A DNA stretch of 64,000 bases from CAIVAT01 sp049317265 (GCA_049317265.1 JBMOIP010000003.1:1-64000); one strand, 5' to 3'; counted from the first letter of the stretch, positions 43,882 to 52,610 are shown. Notes: a model not told the origin generated them from the letters alone. Translations and numbers: made by a program.

Positions 43882-44313
43882 ATGAAGAAAAAGGTAAATT
43901 ATGTCCTGCTTGTCGACGACAATGAAGCCGACAACTATTTTCACAGCAGGATTCTTAAAGAATCTGGTATCACTGACCATGTTGAAATTGCCATGGACGG
44001 CGAGGAGGCGCTGGATTTTCTTATCGCGAAGGGTAAGGAAGGGGTGGCTCATGGGCAGGATATGCTTCCTGAACTCATCTTTCTTGATATCAATATGCCA
44101 GTCATGGACGGTTGGACATTTCTCGAGGAATACGACAAACTCGATGATGTGCTGAAAAGCAGAATAGTCGTTGTCATGCTTACCACTTCCGTAAACCCTT
44201 CTGATAAAAAAAGAGCGGAAAAGTGGAAAAAAACCGTTAGTTTTCTTTACAAGCCGTTGACTTTGGAAATGATCCATGAGGTCATGCAAAAGTACTTTTC
44301 GGATTACCTGTAA
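43882..44313 (+). CDS. CheY/Rcp1-type single-domain response regulator
   Basis: A 143-residue receiver without an output domain. LLVDDNEADNYFHSR has the acidic pair, D69 in FLDINMPVMDGW is the phosphoacceptor, the Thr pair is in MLTTS and K127 in FLYKPLT. The insert between strand 2 and helix 3 is typical of Rcp1-type regulators, which accept phosphate from bacteriophytochrome-like or PAS/GAF kinases. It forms an operon with the kinase (6-nt gap). The first third of this gene, 43906-44063, is duplicated at 16220-16377. Confidence 0.93.
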   Translation: MKKKVNYVLLVDDNEADNYFHSRILKESGITDHVEIAMDGEEALDFLIAKGKEGVAHGQDMLPELIFLDINMPVMDGWTFLEEYDKLDDVLKSRIVVVMLTTSVNPSDKKRAEKWKKTVSFLYKPLTLEMIHEVMQKYFSDYL

Positions 44314-44390
44314 ACGGCGATCAAAAAGGAACCCTGCTGTAAAATTCGAGACCATTACTTTGATCCCCAAATCCTGCCCAATCTGAAAAT

Positions 44391-44427
44391 AAAAAACCCC
44401 GAAACGTTTAGGAATCAGGGTTTTTTG
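44391..44427. terminator. Terminator hairpin (repeat family, copy E)
   Basis: AAAAAACCCCGA, loop AACGTTTAGGAA and TCAGGGTTTTTT. It ends the kinase-regulator operon. The same loop bases as copies A and C show common origin. Confidence 0.75.
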
Positions 44428-44437
44428 CTGGATTTGA

Positions 44438-44455
44438 TGTGGCATCGACTGGAAT
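44438..44455. repeat. tRNA-Phe 3'-end-like core, copy 3 (candidate attachment site)
   Basis: TGTGGCATCGACTGGAAT, 18 nt identical to 48581-48598, the longest of the three copies. It is 11 nt after a terminator hairpin, as for the real tRNA. It would bound the 4.1-kb segment holding the toxin-antitoxin pair and the C10 peptidase. Confidence 0.6.
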
Positions 44456-44783
44456 AATCCCTATACCATTCAGAACTATTCAGTTGAAACAGTGATTCTG
44501 TTATCATGTTGGTCCAGTTGTGATTAACCCTTTCCTCTTTAAAGTAAAACCAACACGGAACTACTCGGAACTACTTATTTTGTTGCCCAAATCCTGCCCA
44601 ATCCGTTTTTTCTTTAGATTTGCTAAAACCGAAATTACTTCCATTGGGACTCTACCTCAAAATTCGGGGTGATCACGCTGATAATAAAGGCGTTTGACCG
44701 ACACAGTTCATGTGTTCTGACAAAGGTCTGGTTTGCGGAAAAACATGTTCTGATTTTGTCCTAAGTAAACGTAATATATCACA

Positions 44784-45047
44784 CTACGATTTATAATGCC
44801 CTCTTATTGAGTGGATAAATAACCTGTTGCCTGCTATTTCGTAAACAAGCCGATATTCAAGATTTATTCTCCTTGACCAGGTTCCTGTTAAACTGTATTT
44901 CAAAGGTTCCGGACTTCCTATTCCCTCGTAAGGGTTTTGATTAATTGCCTCAATGAGTTTGCTGATCTTCTGCAGAACAACTTTGTTCCCGGATTTAACC
45001 CAGAAGGATAAGTCTTCCCTTGCAGCAGGTGAAAAGACTATTTCCAT
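44784..45047 (-). CDS. YoeB/Txe-type RelE-superfamily toxin
   Basis: An 87-residue protein. It opens MEIVFSPAAREDLSFW and contains NPYEGIGSPEPLKYSLTGTW, then SRRINLEYRLVYE and a terminal IHSIRGHY. This is the YoeB pattern: GiGkPEpLk, WSRRI..eHRLVY and a final R.HY. YoeB toxins cut mRNA at the ribosome; here E and R and the terminal H/Y are present (the usual EHRLVY is EYRLVY). It overlaps the upstream antitoxin gene by 10 nt. It stops translation of its host cell unless bound by the antitoxin. Confidence 0.9.
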   Translation of the reverse strand: MEIVFSPAAREDLSFWVKSGNKVVLQKISKLIEAINQNPYEGIGSPEPLKYSLTGTWSRRINLEYRLVYEIAGNRLFIHSIRGHYKS

Positions 45048-45253
45048 AAATCATTGAGTTCTTCCATACTAACAACAGTGCCTTTCCCATCCATAAGATC
45101 TTGCCTGCTTTGCTCGATTTTCTCAACAAACTCCGGATGGTAGATCTTCCCTTTTGAAATCTCAAATTTAATTTTAAGCGCTTTCATAACTGCCTTAATC
45201 GCTTCAATCTGGGAAGCATCTTCGGTATATGCAGTAATATTGATTGTTTGCAT
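45038..45253 (-). CDS. Antitoxin of the DUF2683 type
   Basis: A 71-residue protein beginning MQTINITAYTEDASQIEAIK and ending EELNDLWK. The pattern of an N-terminal strand, KALKIKFEISK, and YHPEFVEKIEQS matches small DUF2683-type antitoxins paired with RelE/YoeB toxins in Bacteroidota (recognised from memory). It should bind and neutralise the toxin encoded downstream and repress the operon. A promoter with both boxes is present at 45301-45331. The N-terminal half likely forms the DNA-binding part and the C-terminal half wraps the toxin. Confidence 0.78.
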   Translation of the reverse strand: MQTINITAYTEDASQIEAIKAVMKALKIKFEISKGKIYHPEFVEKIEQSRQDLMDGKGTVVSMEELNDLWK

Positions 45254-45300
45254 GATGTTAAATATTTGAAATTATGTTATAATTGCACCTTATTGTCTAA

Positions 45301-45331
45301 CAAAGTTAAAGAAAAATCCTTCTAAGGTCAA
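45301..45331 (-). promoter_or_regulatory. Promoter of the toxin-antitoxin operon
   Basis: On the minus strand TTG (45331-45329) and TAACTTTG (45308-45301) are separated by 20 nt, fitting the Bacteroidota TTTG / TAnnTTTG promoter. Transcription would start about 40 nt before the antitoxin ATG. Confidence 0.55.
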
Positions 45332-48313
45332 TTAATACTTCACCACCTTCCCTGTCATCACCTCACCCCCCGTTTCAACGCGGATATAATAAACCCCTGA
45401 TGGTCTGCCTGCCAGTGAAAACACGCCCGGCGAACCGTTGGTCATGCCTGCTTCGAGGATCTTTTCGCCAAACGTGCCATACACCGTAACTTTCGTCATG
45501 GCTGCAGGTGTTGCGGAGGGAAGAGCCAGTGTAAACGCTCCGCCCGTTGGGTTTGGATAGACCGTGAAGGATGCTGAACCTGGCTTTGCCGGATTAGTCC
45601 CGGCGCTTTCGACTGTGGCCGCAACCGCCGGCATGGCCGGCGCACTGCACCAGGGCCCGCCGGGGGCAATGTACCCGTGCAGGTACCCGCCCGCCTCCAC
45701 CGTGGTGCCGGGAAGGAAGAAGATGTTCTGCCCGGCAATCATTTCGGCACTGCCTCCACCCTCAACCTTAAACAGGGTTCCATTGCCTGCCACGGCAATG
45801 GTCTGGGTGGCGTTGTAGCATGCAGACTGGCCATTGGAGAGGTTGTTGCTGCCAACCGTCACCTGAACAGGGATCGGCAGGGTGTATTCGTATGCCCCTA
45901 TGTCGATACTGTCGTTTGTTATACGTGGATTTCCCGCCAAATCTGTCATGGGAAGAGTACCAGGAGGGATTCCACCGAGCGTTCCTATATTTATATCAGG
46001 AGACGAAACGGTAAGATTCCAATTAGCACCTAATCCATCACAAGCGTCACCAGCACAAGCTGAGGGAGCTACGAACTGATTAGGAAGATCGATGTTGTTA
46101 GTGTAGTTAGCGGTAGTATAATTGCTACCACTACCAGGACCACCAAATCCACTCATTCCTCCTTGGATGTTGCAATGATCAAAGTAGGGGTCCGAATTAA
46201 TATTCCACATGGTGATTTGGTTTCCATAAGTTGGATTGTTAGCTACATTACCATAGATGATGCAATTTTTGATATATGGATCTGAATTATAATCAAAAAC
46301 TATACCAGATCCAAAATCATGATTATTATTTACTATGGTAGTATTAGCAATAAATGGCGAGGAGTTTGTGCAAAAGATTCCGTTAGCAGTATTATTTGCA
46401 ATGAGCATATCGATTATCTTTCCAGAGTAGTTTTCCAAATGCAATGCTCCTCGCCCCCCAGGAATAGGTGTTATGTTATTACAGATTTTGTTGTTGGTGA
46501 GTGGTATGGTTCCAGACAGAATGGCTCCGCCAGCTCCATTAGGAGCGTAGTTATGTTGAGATATATTCCATGCAAATGAGATGTTGTTCACTGCAATGAA
46601 ATAAAATCCACCACCTTCACCACCAGCTACATTGTCGTGTAGGTTATTATGATCCATAATAGATGACAAAGTATCGGTTGTACTAACGAATATACCTCCC
46701 CCTTGGAGTGAAGCATGGTTACTATAGATATCGCAGTATAGCACCTTGATAGGTATATACCAAACAGATATCCCCGCTCCATATATCCCATGGTTGTTAT
46801 TAATCTTGCAATGATCTAAAATGAGCTTTCCATATGCAACACACGTGACACCACTTGCATGACTGTACTCTACTTGAGTATACATCATTTTGCTGGTATC
46901 GTTGTCTGCCATCGTAAGGCGTGCAAGATAGTTGTTATCAAAACGTACGCCATTCCAGCCATTTGTAGTATCAGAAGCAGTAAGTTTAACGTAGTTTGTA
47001 GAGGTACCATTGCATACTAATCTACCGAATACATACAGTCCGCACCCGGGTGCAAATTTAATTACCGCGCCAGCATTGATGGTGAGGGTAATCGAATCTG
47101 GTACCCAGACATTGGTAGTAAGAGTCATATTGCTTGACCAGGTAGTGTTAGTTACGAGTGTGCTGCCGTCATTAGGCTTGATGCCCATAATGGCCTGCTG
47201 ATTATTGGTGAATACATTACCCCCTGGGTTAATATTGCCAAGAGAATAATAGCCATTGTAGTTACCATCCCAACCGAAATTGAAATGGTATAGGTTAGCA
47301 TTGTCTACACCATCGCATACCCATGCATGACCAGAAGTACCGTCTCCACTATAATAAATTGGTCGACCGGCAACAAGTTCGGTTTGTAGATAGGTATCCC
47401 ACTGCGTAGTTGAGTAGCCAGCTTTTTCCATATATTGCATGGTAGAGCTTGCCATTTTGAAGTCATTTTTGAATGCTCGTGTCATGGGATCTTCGCCAGA
47501 GTAGTAGATTACGCTAGTACCTCCAGCACCCCATTGAGACATAGTACTCACTGCTGAATGATACGCGATTGTTGAGATATCGGTATTCACGGCAGCTGTG
47601 CTATTGGGCATGTTCGCCCAATTGTACGGGGTGTTGAAGTTAGCGCTCGTGACAGGATAGGTTCCTGATTGATAGCTAAAACTACCGAGACCAACCGCAG
47701 GATTACTCCAAAACTTCAAGATCTGTGCTATAGCTGTGCCGACACATCCAACCCACACATGCCCGCCGGGACCGGAAGGGTCAGCAGGACACATGGAATT
47801 GTAGGGCCATCCCTGGCCCCAGGTTGTAGTGAGCAGCGGGGCGACTGTCACCGCGGGAGCCTGAGGCATGTTGCTGCCATTTTCTAGCTTGAGCCATTTT
47901 TGGGTAATGTCTGCGGTACCGGACAGATTGTTTTCAATAACATAGGCGATCACCTTTTTGTAGGTATTCATCAACCCCTGAAAGTTGTTCCCGAATGCAG
48001 TGTCATTTTCTTCAGGTACTATAAACGGTCTGCCTTCATTGGAATAGCCGAGTATCGGTTCAACCCGGTCGTCAGCGGCCACGATGACAAATCCTTTCGC
48101 GTAACCAAAAACATATAACAGGTTTATTCCTTCACGCTGTTCTGTCTGCAGAAGTTTAAACGCTGCCGGATCAATCCCTGTGGATGAAACTGTGCTTAAA
48201 AAATTAAAGCCCACTGATCCGGCCGTTTGCACGTCAACAGGTTTTGCCTGTATAGCAGGTATGCAGTAAATAAACAACAACAGAACAATGGATGAATGTT
48301 TTAAAAAAGTCAT
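45332..48313 (-). CDS. T9SS-exported C10 (streptopain-like) cysteine peptidase with beta-helix
   Basis: A 993-residue protein. A signal peptide (IVLLLFIYCIPAIQA) is followed by a Spi-like propeptide region and a C10 peptidase domain (about 155-375) with C190 in WVGCVGTAIAQIL and H329 in GDGTSGHAWVCDGV as the catalytic pair. Then comes a right-handed parallel beta-helix (about 400-800; LDHCKINNNHGIYGAG, HNNLHDNVAGGEGG), a 3-coathanger-stack-like segment (GQSACYNATQT, GGYLHGYI) and a T9SS type A domain (VYPNPTGGAF, SGVYYIRVETGG). Secreted, surface-anchored protease. The middle of the gene (about 46030-47700) is visibly AT-richer than both ends, suggesting a mosaic. A -7 box lies at 48436-48443. 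Confidence 0.9.
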   Translation of the reverse strand: MTFLKHSSIVLLLFIYCIPAIQAKPVDVQTAGSVGFNFLSTVSSTGIDPAAFKLLQTEQREGINLLYVFGYAKGFVIVAADDRVEPILGYSNEGRPFIVPEENDTAFGNNFQGLMNTYKKVIAYVIENNLSGTADITQKWLKLENGSNMPQAPAVTVAPLLTTTWGQGWPYNSMCPADPSGPGGHVWVGCVGTAIAQILKFWSNPAVGLGSFSYQSGTYPVTSANFNTPYNWANMPNSTAAVNTDISTIAYHSAVSTMSQWGAGGTSVIYYSGEDPMTRAFKNDFKMASSTMQYMEKAGYSTTQWDTYLQTELVAGRPIYYSGDGTSGHAWVCDGVDNANLYHFNFGWDGNYNGYYSLGNINPGGNVFTNNQQAIMGIKPNDGSTLVTNTTWSSNMTLTTNVWVPDSITLTINAGAVIKFAPGCGLYVFGRLVCNGTSTNYVKLTASDTTNGWNGVRFDNNYLARLTMADNDTSKMMYTQVEYSHASGVTCVAYGKLILDHCKINNNHGIYGAGISVWYIPIKVLYCDIYSNHASLQGGGIFVSTTDTLSSIMDHNNLHDNVAGGEGGGFYFIAVNNISFAWNISQHNYAPNGAGGAILSGTIPLTNNKICNNITPIPGGRGALHLENYSGKIIDMLIANNTANGIFCTNSSPFIANTTIVNNNHDFGSGIVFDYNSDPYIKNCIIYGNVANNPTYGNQITMWNINSDPYFDHCNIQGGMSGFGGPGSGSNYTTANYTNNIDLPNQFVAPSACAGDACDGLGANWNLTVSSPDINIGTLGGIPPGTLPMTDLAGNPRITNDSIDIGAYEYTLPIPVQVTVGSNNLSNGQSACYNATQTIAVAGNGTLFKVEGGGSAEMIAGQNIFFLPGTTVEAGGYLHGYIAPGGPWCSAPAMPAVAATVESAGTNPAKPGSASFTVYPNPTGGAFTLALPSATPAAMTKVTVYGTFGEKILEAGMTNGSPGVFSLAGRPSGVYYIRVETGGEVMTGKVVKY

Positions 48314-48435
48314 AGGAGTTAATTTTGACGGTTATCTGGACGTATGTTTTCGTTCAGAGAAATACGATATACTGTTGTAAACGGTAAATAACAATGCAGG
48401 ATTTCGGTAAATAAGCATGCAAGTATCCCTTTTCC

Positions 48436-48443
48436 CAAAGATA
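48436..48443 (-). promoter_or_regulatory. -7 box of the C10 peptidase gene
   Basis: TATCTTTG on the minus strand, a full match to TAnnTTTG, 123 nt before the start codon. Confidence 0.45.
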
Positions 48444-48535
48444 GCACCTTTTTACCTGATTAGTCCTGATTATGACTTTCTGAGAAAGAGATATGTTTTG
48501 AGTGGTTGCCCAAAACCTGCCCAAATCCCAAAAGA

Positions 48536-48567
48536 AAAACCCCGAACGTGTTAAGGTTCAGGGTTCT
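48536..48567. terminator. Terminator of tRNA-Phe (copy F)
   Basis: On the minus strand AACCCTGAACCTTAACACGT then TCGGGGTTTTTC: a hairpin with T-run 15 nt after the tRNA. It is the likely source of the terminator family, since copies B, D and E also sit 11 nt or so from a tRNA-like core. GTTGCCCAAAACCTGCCCAA lies directly beyond it (48505-48524). Confidence 0.7.
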
Positions 48568-48582
48568 GACTTGGTTTTGCTG

Positions 48583-48655
<73 letters not shown>

Positions 48656-48735
48656 ATCCTCAATTGAGGGAGCAAAAGTAATACATTATTTTCAATTTGC
48701 AAAGAGAAAAACGAACTGATAACTCTAAGATTATT

Positions 48736-48743
48736 TATATTTG
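48736..48743 (+). promoter_or_regulatory. -7 box of the membrane-protein gene
   Basis: TATATTTG, a full match to TAnnTTTG, 33 nt before ATG 48777. It drives the gene that begins the core side of the tRNA. No clear -33 element. Confidence 0.45.
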
Positions 48744-48776
48744 TCAGGTTCTATATAAAACCGTTGACACACAAGT

Positions 48777-50000
48777 ATGAGGCAACCCTTTTTCAAGAGA
48801 GTAAAGCGAGCGATCAGGCACGAATTCCGGCGAATCAGGGACGAACACAGGAGCACCGGAAGCAGAAGCAGAAGGAGGAGGCCGCCATTGTCGGTAAGGC
48901 TCAGGCACTGGTTCAAACGGCTGACTGCGAAAAGTGTGAAAGTTGAACGCAGGAGACCTGCAAAACCACACCTGCCGCCTCTTTCAAAAAGAATCAAATC
49001 GTTTTTCAGGAGGGAGTGGGCGCAGTACTCCATTGTATTTTCCAAAAAATACCTGGTCATCGCCCTCAATTCCACCTTCATATACCTTCTCTCCTTTTTC
49101 CTGATCCACTTCCTTACCCACCTTGTCACAGGCGTTACCGCCTATTTCTGCGACATCAGCACCACGCTCAAGTACACGATGGTGGATTTCCATATCCGCT
49201 ACTGGAACTGGACAGAGGAGATGGTCATCATGGTTTTTTCCATCCCTGCCATATTCGCCCTCATCCTTGCATTGCTCAGCACCATTCCCTTTGCACAGAA
49301 CCTGAAGAGGCCGCAAATTTTCAAACGGTTGCGGTACATCACCCGCAAACAGCGGCGTATCCATCACAAGCGGGAGCGCCAGGATCAACTCGCCCGCCAG
49401 GTTCAACGGATCAATAAAACCGGCGAGCCTGTCCAAAGAAAAAGGATCAGAAAAAAATTATCGTGGCAGATCAGGCTGTTCTTATTGTGGACCCTCTACC
49501 ACAGCACCACCTACTTTTTCAGCGGAATGCTTTACTCATTCCTCTTCCACCGGAGGTTCGGCTATGTGATCTGGTACGCCTTCGATGCCAAAGCCTTCGA
49601 CCTGGTGTTTTCATTCGCCGCATTTCTCCTGCTGATCATCATCGGCTATGCCTTCTCGGTGCAGTTCTTCAACTCGGGGCGAATGTACCTCAACACGCTG
49701 AACGACAGAAACCGGATGCCTTTCGTCATCAGCCAGGCCTTCTTCCCTTTTATCCTGGGAACCATCGTAACCATTGCCGCACAGATCCCGGTATTCGATC
49801 CCGCACTGGTCCTGCTCAACTTTTCGCTCTTCTTCCTCCTGCTGCCGCTTCCATCCAGGGCTGCCCGTCACGACACCCTCCATTTTGACACCCACGAGAA
49901 GAGTCCGAAAATATACTGGAACTGGATCATCACTTCATTGGTTACGGTTACCGCCATCCTGATCGCGCTGAAGGTTGGCATCCATTTCCGGTTGCATTGA
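48777..50000 (+). CDS. Polytopic membrane protein with basic N-terminus
   Basis: A 407-residue protein. The first 80 residues are very rich in arginine and lysine (FKRVKRAIRHEFRRIRDEHR), followed by about six hydrophobic segments (about 96-118, 148-172, 228-250, 262-290, 318-340, 378-395). A second basic stretch (RITRKQRRIHHKRERQ) lies between segments. No known transporter or enzyme motif is seen; the family is probably a Bacteroidota-specific conserved membrane protein. Its stop overlaps the region just before coaX by position (coaX ATG is 8 nt after the stop), so it may be co-transcribed with coaX, the barrel protein and lptC. Confidence 0.75.
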   Translation: MRQPFFKRVKRAIRHEFRRIRDEHRSTGSRSRRRRPPLSVRLRHWFKRLTAKSVKVERRRPAKPHLPPLSKRIKSFFRREWAQYSIVFSKKYLVIALNSTFIYLLSFFLIHFLTHLVTGVTAYFCDISTTLKYTMVDFHIRYWNWTEEMVIMVFSIPAIFALILALLSTIPFAQNLKRPQIFKRLRYITRKQRRIHHKRERQDQLARQVQRINKTGEPVQRKRIRKKLSWQIRLFLLWTLYHSTTYFFSGMLYSFLFHRRFGYVIWYAFDAKAFDLVFSFAAFLLLIIIGYAFSVQFFNSGRMYLNTLNDRNRMPFVISQAFFPFILGTIVTIAAQIPVFDPALVLLNFSLFFLLLPLPSRAARHDTLHFDTHEKSPKIYWNWIITSLVTVTAILIALKVGIHFRLH

Positions 50001-50008
50001 CATTGATT

Positions 50009-50743
50009 ATGAACCTGATCCTCGATCTCGGAAACACCCGGAAAAAAATTGCCCTGTTCGATGGCGGCAAGTTGCTGCTTGTTGAAAACCATCCCGGCAT
50101 TTCACGGGAAACTATAGAACAATTTATTGAAGGCCACCCCGGAATAACCTCCTGCATTATGTCATCGGTGGTGGATCATTCCACCGACCTGACGGATTAC
50201 CTGCGCCGTCAATTGCATTTCATCACCCTGGATGAGCAAACACCGATCCCTATTATCAACAGGTATGAATCAAAAGGGACCCTGGGAAAAGACCGTCTCG
50301 CTGCCGCTGTGGCTGGTGCAGCAACTTTCCCGGGGCAGAATGTGCTGGTTGTCAATGCAGGAACCGCCCTTACCTTCGATTTTGTCAATGCACGAAATGA
50401 GTACCTCGGGGGCGCCATCTCCCCCGGAATGGCGATGAGATTCAGCGCCCTGAATACTTTTACTGATAAGCTGCCGTTATTATCCTACCGGGAACAGGTC
50501 AGCCTGATCGGACCGGATACCGATATGAGCATTATATCGGGGGTTATTAACGGAGTTGTTGCTGAAATTGAGGGAATTTCGGGCAAATACCGGGAAGAAT
50601 ATCCGGGATTGAAAATCATTCTGAGCGGCGGAGACCTTAATTATTTTGTCAAACGGCTAAAAATTAGCATCTTTGCACTCCCAAATATCGTCATATACGG
50701 TTTACAACAAATTCTCTCATTTAATGTCAATAAAGTCAACTAG
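50009..50743 (+). CDS. coaX: Type III pantothenate kinase
   Basis: A 244-residue protein starting MNLILDLGNTRKKIALFDGG. DLGNT is the phosphate-1 motif of the ASKHA fold; KGTLGKDRLAAAVAGA and NAGTALTFDFV follow, with YLGGAISPGM, all hallmarks of CoaX. It phosphorylates pantothenate in the first step of CoA synthesis and works without the usual PanK inhibition by CoA. ATG 50009 is taken in place of TTG 49997, since the family starts directly at the first strand. It overlaps the next gene by 20 nt. Confidence 0.95.
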   Translation: MNLILDLGNTRKKIALFDGGKLLLVENHPGISRETIEQFIEGHPGITSCIMSSVVDHSTDLTDYLRRQLHFITLDEQTPIPIINRYESKGTLGKDRLAAAVAGAATFPGQNVLVVNAGTALTFDFVNARNEYLGGAISPGMAMRFSALNTFTDKLPLLSYREQVSLIGPDTDMSIISGVINGVVAEIEGISGKYREEYPGLKIILSGGDLNYFVKRLKISIFALPNIVIYGLQQILSFNVNKVN

Positions 50744-52010
50744 CCTGCGACTCTCCATCCTGCTCTGCCTGCTTTTCCTGAACCTGCTGGTATTCTCCCA
50801 GATCCGGATCGTATCGCCCTATTCACGTTTCGGGATTGGCGACCTCACAGGTAACAACAATGCATGGAACATGTCGATGGGGGAGCTGGGCATCGGGTTA
50901 CGGAACCCGCAACACATCAGCTACACCAACCCGGCCTCCTACACAGCCCTCGACTCGCTCTCCTTCGTTTTTGAAGGCGGATTGACCGGCCAGTTTGTAA
51001 ACCTGAAATCGGATGTACAGAATATTAACCGGAATTATGCCTCACTCGGATATCTTCTTTTCGGCCTGCCTGTGAACAGGTGGTGGAAAACCAGTCTCGG
51101 CCTGATCCCCTTCAGTGATGTGGGATATCTTGTGGCAAACTATGAAGAGTACTCAAATTCAGGCACGGTGGCCCGGCTTTATGCCGGTTCCGGCGGCATC
51201 AGCAGGCTTTACTGGGGAAACGGATTCCGTCCCTTCAGAAATTTCTCCATCGGCGCCAACATCTCCTATCTATTCGGGAGCATGGACCGGGAGGCTACAG
51301 TTCTGTTTCCCGACTCGATCTATGCCCTTAATTTCCGGGAGGCCTTCCATATCATCATGAATGATCTCTATGTCGATTTCGGGGCACAATACAAGGCAAA
51401 GTTAACAAAGGACATCGCCCTGAACCTCGGCGCCGTTTTTTCCCCGGCCCAGAACATCTCGGCCAAAACCGACATCCTGGCAAATACCTTCCTGGTAACC
51501 ACCAGCGGGGTGGAATCTCCACGCGACACCCTGGTAAATGCCACGGGATTCAAAGGGAACATCACCATTCCGATGATGATCGGCGGAGGATTCTCCTTCG
51601 TTAAAACCGACAAATGGACCGTCGGCGCCGATTTTAAGTGGCAGAACTGGGAAAAGTTCAAGGTCTACAACACAAGCGATTCGCTGGTGAACAGCTGGCA
51701 GGTCAATCTCGGGGGGGAGATCATCCCCAACATCGATAAATACAACAACTACCTGGCCCGTGTCCATTACAGGCTGGGCTTTAACTATGGCAAGACCTAC
51801 CTCCAGCTCCGGGGACAAAACATCAATGAATATGCGATCTCCTTCGGACTCGGGCTCCCGCTCCGCGGCATGAAAACCATGCTCAACCTGGGCGCACAGT
51901 ATGGAAGCAGGGGCACCACCTCTGAAAACCTGATCAAGGAGAGCTACTTCAGGATTGTTGTCGGATTCTCCATCTACGAGAGATGGTTTGTTAAGCGTAA
52001 GTACTTCTAA
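50724..52010 (+). CDS. Outer-membrane beta-barrel protein
   Basis: A 428-residue protein with a signal peptide (SLRLSILLCLLFLNLLVFSQ). The mature part begins IRIVSPYSRFGIGDL and is strand-rich with alternating hydrophobic residues (ISFGLGLPLRGMKTMLNLGA) and ends in aromatic YERWFVKRKYF, as expected for a barrel. It resembles a group of conserved Bacteroidota barrel proteins distantly like FadL/OmpP1 transporters. Its start overlaps coaX, and its stop is 2 nt before lptC, so it belongs to an operon with envelope-assembly genes. The exact role is unknown. Confidence 0.8.
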   Translation: MSIKSTSLRLSILLCLLFLNLLVFSQIRIVSPYSRFGIGDLTGNNNAWNMSMGELGIGLRNPQHISYTNPASYTALDSLSFVFEGGLTGQFVNLKSDVQNINRNYASLGYLLFGLPVNRWWKTSLGLIPFSDVGYLVANYEEYSNSGTVARLYAGSGGISRLYWGNGFRPFRNFSIGANISYLFGSMDREATVLFPDSIYALNFREAFHIIMNDLYVDFGAQYKAKLTKDIALNLGAVFSPAQNISAKTDILANTFLVTTSGVESPRDTLVNATGFKGNITIPMMIGGGFSFVKTDKWTVGADFKWQNWEKFKVYNTSDSLVNSWQVNLGGEIIPNIDKYNNYLARVHYRLGFNYGKTYLQLRGQNINEYAISFGLGLPLRGMKTMLNLGAQYGSRGTTSENLIKESYFRIVVGFSIYERWFVKRKYF

Positions 52011-52012
52011 CC

Positions 52013-52579
52013 TTGAGCCCGACCCGTTTCATTCATTATCTCATATGCTTGCTGCTGCCTGCGCTTCTGCTCATGGGTTCATGCAGCAAGGCGCCGCAAT
52101 CCGACGAATCCGTCAGGATCAGGGAGAACGATCCGCTCATGGCAGCGCATAACATCGAGGTGTACTTCAGCGACTCAGGCAAGATCCAGGCCCGGCTGAC
52201 CAGTCCGCTAATGAACCGGTTCGGCGGCGAAACTCCCTTCCTTGAATTTCCCAACGGATTTAAGATAAGCATGTTCGATTCGGTGATGCAGGTAACCTCC
52301 ACCATCACGGGCAACCGGGGCACCCGGAAGGAACACCTGCACATCATGGAAGCGTGGGGCAATGTGGTGGTTCGAAATGAACAGAAAAACGAACAGCTGA
52401 ACACCGAACATCTCATCTGGGATGAGCGACAGCACAAGATATTTTCCGATGTGAAAGTAAAGATCACCAGGCCCGACCAGGTGATGTTCGGAACAAGCAT
52501 GGAGTCGAATGAAGCCTTTACGCACTATTCAATCAAGGATCCCACCGGGGAAATGCAGGTAAAAAAAGATTCGATTTAA
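52013..52579 (+). CDS. lptC: LPS export periplasmic protein LptC
   Basis: A 188-residue protein. The only suitable start is TTG 52013, giving MSPTRFIHYLICLLLPALLL and lipobox LMGSC (C24). The body, NIEVYFSDSGKIQARLTSPL, LEFPNGFKISMFD, GNVVVRNEQKNEQLNTEHLI and DVKVKITRPDQVMFG, has the beta-jelly-roll repeat pattern of LptC/OstA. It carries lipopolysaccharide from the LptBFG transporter to LptA/LptD. In Bacteroidota LptC is often predicted to be a lipoprotein, as here. It lies directly after the barrel gene; ppiD follows with its own promoter. Confidence 0.85.
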   Translation: MSPTRFIHYLICLLLPALLLMGSCSKAPQSDESVRIRENDPLMAAHNIEVYFSDSGKIQARLTSPLMNRFGGETPFLEFPNGFKISMFDSVMQVTSTITGNRGTRKEHLHIMEAWGNVVVRNEQKNEQLNTEHLIWDERQHKIFSDVKVKITRPDQVMFGTSMESNEAFTHYSIKDPTGEMQVKKDSI

Positions 52580-52610
52580 GCGAAATTATCCGCATTATGA
52601 ATCCCAATGC

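Larger units (their letters stand above)
44314..44783. other. Junction region: terminator, tRNA-like core and TGCCCAA repeats
   Basis: 470 nt without a gene. It holds a hairpin (44391-44427), the tRNA-like core (44438-44455), and two places where TGCCCAA occurs twice 11 nt apart or nearly so (around 44372-44383 and 44584-44602). A CGGAACTACT direct repeat lies at about 44556-44575. These look like ends of integrative elements. Confidence 0.5.

Noticed and set aside
43852..44445. 197-codon open frame on the - strand
   Set aside because: It is antisense to the CheY-like regulator and runs through the terminator and tRNA-like core.
3655..48567. Terminator hairpins as purely independent terminators of no further interest
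   Set aside because: Conserved loop bases and the constant spacing to the tRNA-like core in three copies show common origin, so they are reported as a family; copies A and C, which have no core, keep the simpler explanation possible.
3702..48582. Integrase, relaxase or conjugation genes that would define a complete mobile element
   Set aside because: None of the reading frames in the region shows tyrosine or serine recombinase, relaxase or T4SS motifs.
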